The notes under the pieces were generated by a model, which saw only the letters and a list, made by a program, of their open reading frames with translations, searched no databases and was not told the origin of the DNA. A stretch of 64,000 bases of DNA, taken from contig JAINUG010000383.1 in NCBI GenBank assembly GCA_029706075.1, positions 62,001-126,000 of the forward strand, read 5' to 3'. Below are positions 1 to 9,574 of the stretch, piece by piece. This DNA comes from Aldrovandia affinis. Taxonomy: Eukaryota > Chordata > Actinopteri > Notacanthiformes > Halosauridae. Both the position numbers and the translations under genes were made by a program. Numbering within the stretch: the first letter of the stretch is position 1; each line of letters opens with the position of its first letter.

Positions 1-101
1 TTGTATTATGTTGGACATATTTGACCCGAATTTAGGTGTTTATCATCACAAAAAGGCTGGTTAGGCCTTTATGAACTAGTAGCTAGTGAAGAGGGACACT
101 T

Positions 102-105
<4 letters not shown>

Positions 106-157
<52 letters not shown>

Positions 158-167
158 ACACACACAC
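106..167. repeat. (CT)n and (CA)n microsatellite
   Basis: About 47 bp of CT dinucleotides, then a short CA run, directly visible. Confidence 0.97.
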
Positions 168-402
168 TGTTCTCCCCCACAAACATAAAGACTATCCCTA
201 TTTGAACTAAAGGCATGTTTATAAATATATTTTATCTTCACAAAGCTTACCAATGCCTCATAGACATAACATGAGACAGATGCAGATCTAAGTTGTGGGA
301 ATCCACTCTGTTGCTGTCTGAGAGGGGCAACACTGATATAAAAAAGGTCCCACTCACCATTTACTCACTCAATCACTCAGAAGCAATTGTCAGAAGAGGA
401 AC

Positions 403-1375
403 ATGAGCAGAAGACTCATGTACAGCCAGTGAAGCCCTCACTGTTCTCTTAGACAGTGATAATGACAGTGAAATAGAGGAGGAAGTGTCTGAAACTGAGG
501 ACAATGTTGAACATACACTACCGGTCAAAAGTTTTAGAACACCCCCTCCAGTGAATAACCTGAAATGGTACAAAGGTAAGCGCTAAACTGCCAGAGGTTA
601 AAAAAAAGTTTAGGTTACCAAAAACTGAAAAATAATGTAAATTTGATGGCAGTGAGTAGTTTCCTACAACATAAAAGCACTTGGAAACTGGAGGAAACTC
701 TGACAGGAAGAGGTCTGGCAGACCCAAAGCCACAACAAAATCAGAAGATAAGTTTCTGAGAGTCAACAGCTTGCGTGATAGGTGGCTCACAGGGCAACAG
801 CTTCAAGCACAGCTTAACACTGGTCGAAGTAAGGAACTCTCAGTTTCAACAGTAAAGAGAAGACTTTGAGCTGCAGGTTTGACAGGTCGAGTGGCAGTAA
901 GAAAGTAATTGATAAGATGGCAAAATAATAAAAAGAGGCTTGCTTGGGCCATGAAGCACCGTCAGCGGACTACTAAAGACTGGAAGAAGGTCCATCTTTG
1001 GTTCATCACACAGGGATTTTGTACGCCGTTGAGTAGGGGAAAGGATGGTTCCTCAGTGTGTGACACCAACTGTCAAACATGGAGGAGGAAGCGTGATGGT
1101 CTGGGGCTCTTTTGCTGGATCCAAAGTCGGCGACTTGCACAGAGTAACTGTTAACCAACATTAACCCATTACTTGTTCCCTGAAAAGGGCCTTTTTTAAT
1201 AACTTTTTGGTAATCTAAACTTATTTTTTTACCACTTACCTTTGAACCATTTCAAGTTATTCACTGGACTGAACTGCTTACATTTCTGTAAACACTGGAA
1301 AATGGGGGTGTTCTAAAACCTTTGACTGGTAGTGTAATTCGGACTACAATGAATCATCGTCTGATTCATTGTAGT
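403..1375 (+). pseudogene. piggyBac-like transposase N-terminus, interrupted by a Tc1-like element
   Basis: An ATG at 403 starts MSRRL, and after a small frameshift the next frame reads CTASEALTVLLDSDNDSE followed by acidic Glu/Ser-rich sequence to 515. Removing the inserted element (516-1334) and one TA copy lets the frame continue across the junction as HNSDYNESSSDSL, then TAG at 1374-1376. The (M)SRR-xx-SEAL start and the Asp/Glu/Ser-rich head resemble PGBD/piggyBac transposases. No catalytic core is seen, so this is a dead fragment. Confidence 0.5.
516..1334 (+). mobile_element. Tc1-like transposon, internally deleted
   Basis: Bounded by TA (514-515 and 1335-1336). The inverted termini begin CACTACCGGTCAAAAGTTTT on the left and end AAAACCTTTGACTGGTAGTG on the right. 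Inside are transposase pieces: an HTH-like segment at 681-869 (FLRVNSLRDRWLTGQQLQAQ, then TVKRRL) and fragments at 909-1154, with traces of the DDE region (MVWGSF-like) out of frame. A full Tc1 element is about 1.6 kb; this one is 819 bp and inactive. Confidence 0.88.
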
Positions 1376-1376
1376 C
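1342..1376. repeat. perfect 15-bp hairpin
   Basis: GACTACAATGAATCA (1342-1356) and its exact reverse complement (1362-1376) are separated by a 5-base loop. It lies in the piggyBac-like remnant just past the Tc1 insertion. Confidence 0.8.
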
Positions 1377-2039
1377 TGTCAATCCGTTGATGTGAGTTAC
1401 GGGTCATAATGGATGTTATTGTGCCAAATCTACCCCTCATCAAATGCAAGACAAACATTACATGTGTAAGATACTAAAAACATGCCAGCAATTCTTTTTT
1501 AAAGCACAGTATGACCATCATGGCCAGTTTGATTGATAATTAGTGCATTTTGTGTGCTTTGTAATGAAAAACAAGAGGTGTAATATCAAGAGAAACATGT
1601 CCTATATGGACAAAAAACTGAAATATCTGGTCAAGTTTGTAATGATAGTCAGTGACATGATGATAATTTCAAATAATTACTTTTTGAGGAGGTTAAATAT
1701 GTATATCTTACAATTTTGAGGTGACTTGTATAGCACTGACCATTTCTGGCCGAAACACTATTAATTGGTTAAACGTCGAAACATAATACAAGGTGTGGAG
1801 GGCGTCGGTCTTGGCAACATGGGAGTGGCAGGGTTGCCTTTGTTCTTCCTTGTTGTGGAGGCCTTTGGAGCAGGGAGACTTTCCGGTGGCACAGCGTGTG
1901 AGAGTGAACTGTGGCCCGGAAGGTTGCTCCAAAGGCCATAATTGATCAAATTTGTATTTAATTGATGTTAATTGGTAAGTGATTATTCACTTATCTGTTT
2001 GTGTGTGAGAATGTGAGTGGGTGTGGTCTGTCAATTGTT

Positions 2040-3240
2040 TGGTGTTTTGTGATTAGGTGTGTGAATGTTAGACCAGTGATTGTCTCACGAGTCCCACCTG
2101 AGCCAGGCAGGAAGTAAGCCTATTTAAGAGCAGGTGGGGCGCGTGGGGAATCAGTTAGTCTTTGTCTGGTCATTTGTGGGGGACACATCCCCCAATATTC
2201 AGATATGCTCAAAATGTCCCCCAATATATAGCCTAGCTGATATAAAAATATAAATAAATTGATTTGGTCCCCCCCAATGTTGACTCCATGGTTACGGCCT
2301 TGGTGTGAGTGCACGTATATTGTGTATTATTGTGCAGTGTTTGATGTGACTCTGTCGGGCATGGTGGCGTGTGTCCAAGCTGTAATCCAAGCTTCTGGGA
2401 GGCAGAGTCTGTGTGGAGTTTATGTTGAGTTGTGTGTGTGTGTAGCCTGAGTAGAGTGCTTCCTGTGTGGGGGAAAGAGGGAGAGAGGGTGCACTAAGAG
2501 TGTCTGCCTCTCTCCCTCAGTGTGATCATGAAAGAAAGCAAGAGGGCGCCCTGAAAGAGGGTCCGCCTCTCTCCATCGGTGTGATTGGGAGAGCGAGAGG
2601 GCGCTCTGAAATGGGGTCAGCCTCTCGCCCTCGGTGTGATTGGAGAACTCGCACTCAGGCAGTGGAGAGTTTCTGGACAACAGCCCGAGAACTCTCACTG
2701 AAAGAGTGGAGAGTGTCTCGGGGCTGGTTGCCAGAGAACTCTCCCTGTGTGTTTGGGGTGAAAGAAAACTCGGACTGAAAAGTTTGAGTGTCTCTGTGTG
2801 CATGGGTTTGGGAAGCACTTGAAAAGTCACTGGATATGTGTGTGCCTAGGGAGGTTCTAGAAGAACTCTGGTCTGAGGAGGTGCAGTGTCTTGTTGAGAT
2901 GTGTGTGTCGGGACAGTGCGTAGAGTTCTACCCTGTCCTGTAGGTGTTTTTGTGTTAAATGTGGATGTATGAGAGTGGTGTGGAAAGCCGCTGACCGTGT
3001 GTTTGTTGTGTGTTCCTTCCCCAAAAGGGGATTCCCCCCTATTTTAGTTTGTTATTTTAGTTCATTGTTTTTGCCTGAAAGCTTCGCGGCAAGTAGGGTG
3101 AAGATTTTGTGTTTGTTTGTTTTATTTTAACCTGAAAGATCTGGTCCGTAGTCCGGCAAACCCCACTCCTCTGCCAGTTCTTGCCATCAGCTGCTCTGCT
3201 CCAGTCCAGGGATTGTCACGTGGCGTGTGACACAATTAAA
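2040..3240 (+). other. GC-rich repeat-like block, possibly a degenerate LTR
   Basis: Unlike its AT-rich surroundings, this stretch holds a TATTTAAG TATA-like motif (about 2120) and the tandem repeat at 2484-2650, and it ends near GTGTGACACA. The composition and promoter-like motif recall LTR sequence, but I found no matching second LTR, no primer-binding site and no polymerase, so the class is open. Overlapping open frames on both strands look like products of the repeats. Confidence 0.25.
2484..2650. repeat. imperfect tandem repeat, three units of about 55 bp
   Basis: Units start at about 2484, 2541 and 2596, each with AGAGGG(T/C)GC near the start, a CCTCTC core and a GGTGTGAT-like end. Open frames of 100-136 codons here are repeat artefacts. 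Confidence 0.75.
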
Positions 3241-3734
3241 ACATTGATTCGAGTCCTTTCATTGTAATTTGCAGTCAATCGGCTTTCCCTTTGCATCCAT
3301 TTTCCCTGCCCTTGGTTTAGTTTTTTTTTGTCTTTGTTTTCCTGTCTATCTTTTGCTTTTGCGTTTATTTTTGGTCTGGAGTTTTGGCACATTCTTAACG
3401 TGTGGGTGTAGTTTAGAAGAAATATAACATGTGTGTCTATTGGCCAATCGGACTTTAGAGTGACAGCTCCTCAAAATATTTACTACGCCCGGTGGATGAG
3501 CCAAGTGGCTCACAATGTGTCAGAAGGTAACAAGTCAACGTTTCACCATTAACCAATCAAAAACAGGAAAAGAGTCGGTTTTAAGAAGTTAACTTTTACA
3601 GTGTAGGTGTAAGTTCAATCAATAAAAACGCATTTGTATTTTATTTAGCTATTTTTTTTCGGTTGTCAGGTTTATTTTCAAGTCACAGGCATTATTTGAA
3701 AAGTGGTAATGGTCATCTATTGTAGGCCTACACC

Positions 3735-3918
3735 ATGGTTACTCAAATCACGGTCCTCTGGGCCGATTACCTCTGTTTTTCCACCCTCCCTTTCCCTAGG
3801 AGTCAGATGTGAAGACACTCTGGCTAATAAATTGCACCAATTGTTCAATTGACTACCTGAGAGAAAACAAAACCAGAAGTGAATTTCGATTCATGGGCCA
3901 GATTTGGGTAGCCCAGGC
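3735..3918. mobile_element. degenerate hAT-type palindromic MITE
   Basis: The left end TTACTCAAATCACGGTCCTC and the right end (reverse complement GGGCTACCCAAATCTGGCCC) are imperfect inverted repeats, and the inner arms also pair roughly. No clear target duplication. Confidence 0.4.
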
Positions 3919-4142
3919 CTAGGCTATCATGGATTTAAGTGGTTCCCAAATTCGATCTTGGACTCCTGGTGACCCACTGTGTTTGCTGGTTTCCATTCCA
4001 ATCATAATTGTAGCTGTTAATTGTTATTAATTGGACACTTTCGATTAAATAATTTCTATTAAAGCATGATTTTCTCTCAATGCCATATGTCAGAAGTATC
4101 TATGTTTGCTATGAACAATAAATTCACAACCTGACTTTTCAG

Positions 4143-4322
4143 TCATTTACATTTACATTTTAGGCATTTAGCAGATGCTCTTATCCAGAGCGACTTACAC
4201 AGTTTACATTTCTTTACATACAATCCATTTATACAGCTGGATATTTTACTGAAGCAATTCAGGTTAAGTACCTTGCTCAAGGGTACAACAGCAGTGCCCC
4301 ATCTGGGAATTGAGTGAGGTTA
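4143..4322 (-). mobile_element. SINE body, head lost
   Basis: Carries GCAGATGCTCTTATCCAGAG and TTGCTCAAGGGTACAACAGC, shared with the better copy at 4535-4742. The tRNA-like head (high-coordinate end) is degraded. Confidence 0.7.
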
Positions 4323-4534
4323 CCTGCCAGCCTATTTAATTGATTCAATTGACCTATCTCACGACAGTGGTTATCAACTCGCTCTGTCAACCCAGGTTTT
4401 TCTGATTGAGCTATGAGCGTGTGCACATAAAAGGGGCGGCATTTGTAACACAGCCAATCGCATGCAACATGGAGAGATCCAGAGCATTGTTTGGTGGGTT
4501 AGCGAGCTAACTTTGGGCCTACATTTACTTTGAC

Positions 4535-4742
4535 ATTTTAGCCATTTATCAGACACTCTTATCCAGAGCTACTTACACAGTTCACATTTCTTTACATACA
4601 ATCCATTTATACCGCTGGATATTTACTGAAGCAAGTACCTTGCTCAAGGGTACAACGGCAGTGCCCCACCTGGGAATCGAACCTGCAATCTTTGCGTCAC
4701 AAGACCAGTTAATTAACCATTATGCTAACATTGCCGCCCGGC
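4535..4742 (-). mobile_element. tRNA-derived SINE
   Basis: On the minus strand a tRNA-like head holds box A (TTAGCATAATGG) and a perfect box B (GGTTCGATTCC). It is followed by the conserved body ending CTCTGGATAAGAGTGTCTGA. It is a retroposon of Pol III origin, not a functional tRNA gene. Confidence 0.82.
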
Positions 4743-4954
4743 TTAACCCTGGGGTTTCGGCTTCACGACTGTGCCTCACCCAGGGCTGCGGGTGATCGTA
4801 ATGTGAGTGCAATCTATTGCACCAATCACTCTGGAATCATATCGGGAAATTACACCGCACTTAATATGCAACAGCACATTTTATTAATTATTGATAACTG
4901 ATGCACAGTGATCGCATGGCTTAGACGAGTGGCATTTGTGACATGTGTCTAGAA

Positions 4955-5157
4955 CAGGGGTGTCAAACTCATTCCATTGTGGGCCGAGTGTATGCAGGTT
5001 TTTGTTGCAACCAGTGCACAACACCAGGTGATTTCAATTAGTTCCCCTCCTTGGTTGAAGAAGGAAGCTAATTAGTGAAATCACCTGGTGCAGTACACTG
5101 GTTGCAACAAAAACCTGCATACACTCGGCCCACGATGGAATGAGTTTGACACCCCTG
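4955..5157. mobile_element. hAT-type palindromic MITE with exact 8-bp target duplication
   Basis: Begins CAGGGGTGTCAAACTCATTC and ends with its inverse. The long arms, including TATGCAGGTTTTTGTTGCAA, pair over most of the 203 bp. It is flanked on both sides by GTCTAGAA (4947-4954 and 5158-5165), the NTCTAGAN form typical of hAT insertions. Confidence 0.9.
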
Positions 5158-5169
5158 GTCTAGAAGCTT

Positions 5170-7230
5170 GCAAAGATACAATATTCCCTCCGCGGAGAAT
5201 CTGTATCTCTGATATGAAAAAAACCAAAAACGCAATTCTCTAGGATTGGTGAGGCCATTTTCCAGAGAGCTGATTGGTGAGGGGCGGGATTATTATAACA
5301 TTTGATGAGTTAACCTGAATTTAGCCTACTCCGGAGCAGGTTAGGTTTGTATTATAAATTACCTTGGCGATGCAACCCGGTTAAAAGTGAGCCACAGTCG
5401 TGAAACCGAAAACCCAGCGTTAAACCCAAAGTTGGCTCGCTACCCAACTAATTCTGCTTCATGAGACAGGCCCCTGGTCACTGCATTTGTGGCAAGTTAA
5501 AGTGTCCAATGACAGAGCAGCAAATGGGAATGAGCCAACCCTGCATTGTGTTAAAATAACGTTAGAATTTACACACGTTTTTTCAACAACGTTAATTGAT
5601 CAAGAGATTGGCTATAACAAAAACACAGTGGCTCCCCAGGACAAAAACCTTTAAATCGACCAGTGGCAGCCATATACATCTATATTTAATGTAGCCTAAC
5701 ATAATGTAGCACATCTCTGGTGAATGAATATCTGTTCAGGAATGCATATCAAGAGGAAAGCAATAAATGAAGCTATAAAGTATATAGCTATAACGTTTCT
5801 GAAGTTTAAATATAGTAATGCACAATTCACCTGAAAGAAGAAATTGATAAAACCGTTTAGCCAGTTCAGCGGCACATTAAAGCATAGCATCTCATGTTGT
5901 GCCAATTTTGCTCTCGGCCAGCCGCTCATACTATTAGCATTCTGCCCGTTCTGCGACCCTAACTTGAAGCGTGTATAGCGATTAATCTATTATGTAAAAA
6001 AGAAAGTTGGAGGCCTACTCGTTTAAGGTAGGCCTAATATTTTTTCTGCATGGTTTCAGTTCATTTCTGAGAATAGCTCTTGCTCATATTTTTTTAATAA
6101 TCATTATAAACAGGGGTTGTGTTTGAATCAGGGTCTGCGTCTTTATTTCCAAAATTAATGATGTGGGTAAGAAGAAAATGTACTGTATTTTTCCGTTTTT
6201 GCAGTCGTCTGCCGTGGCCTCGAACAGATAGCCAAGACAGACTGACCTGAACAGTAGCAATGCAACAAACTTTACTGTTACATCCTTGCCATTGCAGTTA
6301 CAATGGCTGCCAAACATAATTACATATACCATATTGACTCGGTTGACTTACTAATACAATTGGTAAGCATGGATTGATTAGCCAGTTTTATAATGTTGTA
6401 TAAATTGTTGTTTAATGCAACAACAGCAAAAATATTTGATGACAACTGGTATTGCTTTATTATTTGGGTTTTTAGAAGAATCAGTAGCCCTTATTGTTGT
6501 GGCGAGGACAGTATGAAGTGATGACAGTAAGGACATGCATGTTCACAATAATGGAGAATGTGGCAATATTTGAGTAGAACAGTTGTAGAAGTAAAATAAT
6601 TTGGGTTATTTGAAATGGGGTCACATGTCAGAGTTGCAATGGGTTAGAGATAATAATCTCACTATTATAAGGTTGCTTTTACATTTATGTGTTTTATATT
6701 TTATCTACCTTGTTGCTGTTATACCTTTTCACCTGCACCATTTTATTTTCCATTTTCAAATTCTCTATGTAGCACTTTGCACAACTTGGAAAAGCACCTT
6801 ATAAATAAAGTTCGTATTACTATTCTCAAGGGGCGTTTCCCTTCAGCAGGGGGCACTGTGACTCTACATTTAAATGTATTGCAACAGAGCTGTTTTTGTG
6901 GTACTGCAAAAGCGCTTAGCATTTTCTGGGTACATTGATGCACCTTTGAAAAGAAGGGCTCAGATTAACATCAACAGGAATCCTTGTTTTATGAGCCAAC
7001 CACAGAAGCAAGAACTGACACGATAGTGGGTTACTCTTTTGAATAATACTCAAATGTTTCCTGTGTGATGTTTCCTGCAAGTGGCAACATACATGCACTC
7101 TGGCAGTGTGTGTTATTGCTGATAAAACACCTAAAAATCAGCCTTGCATCATATGCTTATACACCAAACTGCATACCATATTACTTTTAAAAGGGAGGAT
7201 ACTGACTGGTCTTTGTTAGCTGCCATATCA
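5170..7230. other. intergenic, nothing recognised
   Basis: AT-rich sequence with only short open frames; no repeat class, splice-bounded coding exon or RNA gene that I can support. Confidence 0.6.
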
Positions 7231-7239
7231 GGTCTTTAG

Positions 7240-7435
7240 CAGGGGGTGCCCAGGTTTGGTCTACTGGGTCTACTGGGTATGCAGGCTTTTGTCCCAGCCC
7301 AAAACTAACACACCTGATTTGAATATTAATTGTCTTAATGAGCAGTTGATTCATAAAATCAGGTGTGTTAGTGAACGGCTGGAACAAAAGCGTGCACACC
7401 CAGTAGATCTCGAGGACCGAACCCGGGCACCTGTG
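7240..7435. mobile_element. hAT-type palindromic MITE, second family
   Basis: The ends CAGGGGGTGCCCAGG and CCCGGGCACCTG are inverted, as are the inner arms CACACCTGATTT/AAATCAGGTGTG. Near-identical 8-mers GTCTTTAG (7232-7239) and GTCTATAG (7436-7443) are a decayed target duplication. Confidence 0.7.
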
Positions 7436-7444
7436 GTCTATAGA

Positions 7445-9045
7445 ATACATGTCTGTATGCCAGTGAAAACAAAACAATACTGCTTTTCACCCGCTTTGCT
7501 GCACCAAACCCGCAACTTCACCTTTCAAAATACATTAGCATATAAATAGCATGATACTCACCTCAGTTAAATGGCGAGTCCTTTCATATTACTGAAGACC
7601 AGTGCACTTGTTTAAGATTATAAATGAGCTGGCACATGCTTAATGAAAAACCTTTCACGTCGATTATAAATCATGGTGGATATTGTTATGGGTTTTGAAA
7701 AAAGTCATCTGATGGCCGACATGTTTTTTTTCCTCGACGGCTTACAAAAAACAAAGTAATGATTCTGAAAATGTGTATGTAAATACATGAGCACCTGAAA
7801 TATAAACAATACTGTGTTCTAAGTTGCACTGGTAAAGGCATCCTCCCTTTACAGCTGTAGTAAATTCACATCTCTTTTTGCATGACTGAAGTCCTCTGTT
7901 TCCTGTTTTAGAATGCCGCTACTGTTGCCAGTTAAACTTTGTTGTTGTTTGAGTTCTTCCAACAGTCCCTGCAAGGTAACAACAACAGCTCTGCTCTTAT
8001 TTAGTTTTGCTTTCTCTCACAGATTTGTCTGTGTGATTCTGCTTGAGAGTGTCTTGGTCGCCTAGTACATTAAACTCTCTGGGTGAAAATAAAGGCTGCA
8101 AGGTGATCGAATGAAAACAAGGTGAAATCACAGCTAACGGCAATGTGTTACTTTTTGTTCAGAAATAGATGCTAGTGAGAATGTGTTTTCTGTGTGTCCC
8201 TATCCGCACGATACATGCCACTGAATTTCATTATGCTCCAGCCTGAAATTTAGGCGGGGAACAATTGTCTGGGGGGGGTGCATTACAGTGATTTCTGTTG
8301 TTCCCAAAGATTTCCCTGAGGAAAGTGTTGATCAAGATAGTTGGATGTGCGAGATGTGATCCTGTCATGTTCTGGGCATGCAAAGCTGACAAGTCGATGG
8401 GCATTGCCCCCTTTTAGCAGTCACCCGGCCCTGCAGCAAGCATCGCTTTTTGAAAAAGATCAGAGAGGCATTCATGTGGCATTGATTAAGTGTCAGTCTT
8501 TATTACCAGTCTGTCCCTCTGTAGGCTTATGCTTAATGGTCTGAAGAGAAACGTAACAGGTCGTGCCGAGCCCTGTCTGTGCCTTGAATCAAAAGAAAGT
8601 GCCAAAATGAAAGACAATTGAGTGATTTTTTTCTTGATTTTTTTGAGAGAGGGTGTGCACTCTTGATGCAGAATGTTATTTTGTGAAAAATAAATTCTGA
8701 GCTTTGTGAAACCGGAAGGTCAGTCGTGTGATCAATAGCACGATGTCTGTATTTTGAAATGAAACATTTCAATAAATGAGCAGGAATAAAGCATGCAGAA
8801 TCTCATGTTTTACTTAGTTAAAAAGCTGTCTGAATGAAGCCCATTGGGTTTTTCTTGCAGTTCAGCCATTCAAGTTATATTTCATGTTTCAAAATACACA
8901 GAACATTCTGAGCAGATACAAATGACACAGAGACATTAATTGACTAGAAATAATTTCCATTAATCACAACAATCTTCTTGCTTGAAGCAACACATTACTG
9001 CTGTATTACTGCACTGATCTCTTGTGCGATCTATGATTGTTCTTA
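7445..9045. other. intergenic, nothing recognised
   Basis: No conserved coding, RNA or mobile-element signal seen; open frames are under 80 codons and unlike known proteins. Confidence 0.55.
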
Positions 9046-9057
9046 CCATGTATTAAT

Positions 9058-9116
9058 GCACATCTTGTAAGACGCTCTGGATAAGAGTGTCTGCTAAATG
9101 CTTAAAATGTAAAATG
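9058..9116 (+). mobile_element. SINE body fragment
   Basis: CGCTCTGGATAAGAGTGTCT-like sequence followed by GCTAAATGC, the 3' body of the same SINE superfamily, in plus orientation and without a head. Confidence 0.6.
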
Positions 9117-9411
9117 TGCACATAACATCTTCCTATAACAGCTTGATGCTGTGGTGTGTTTTCAATTAAAAGACCAGAGTGCTTGGAGATGAGCTAGTTT
9201 GGAAATGAAGGAACAGGCCTGTGTTCTGATAACATTAAACATCCACAATCGTGGCTCTTAAGTTTAAAAAAAATCTCTTTTAACATTAATTTTTTCATTC
9301 ATCATTCATTTTAAAACACCGATATCCAATGAAATTCCTTTGGGAGAATTATACGCTATAAAAAACTTCCACAAAGATGATTAAAGTAAAAAGTACAAAC
9401 AGCCCGCAAAT

Positions 9412-9572
9412 ACTATGTTATATATACCACTTAGCAGATGCTTTTATCCAAAGCGACTTATAGTAGTGAATGCATACAGTTTTCAGTATATGTGGTCCCA
9501 GTGGGAATTGAACCCACAACCTAAGTGTTGCCAACGCCAAACTCTTAACAAATGAGCCACACAGGACCACAA
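9412..9572 (-). mobile_element. tRNA-derived SINE
   Basis: The reverse strand starts GGTCCTGTGTGGCTCATTTG, has box B GGTTCAATTCC and ends in the GGATAAAAGCATCTGCTAAG body. The acceptor-stem halves (GGTCC/GGGACC) still pair. Confidence 0.78.
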
Positions 9573-9574
9573 TG

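Noticed and set aside
2420..2830. 136-codon minus and 103-codon plus open frames
   Set aside because: Both cover the 55-bp imperfect tandem repeats, and the predicted protein is repetitive without family resemblance.
4535..4742. Possible tRNA genes (also at 9412, 18225 and 28168)
   Set aside because: Box A and B are present, but the cloverleafs are degraded and each is followed by a SINE body, some with target duplications.
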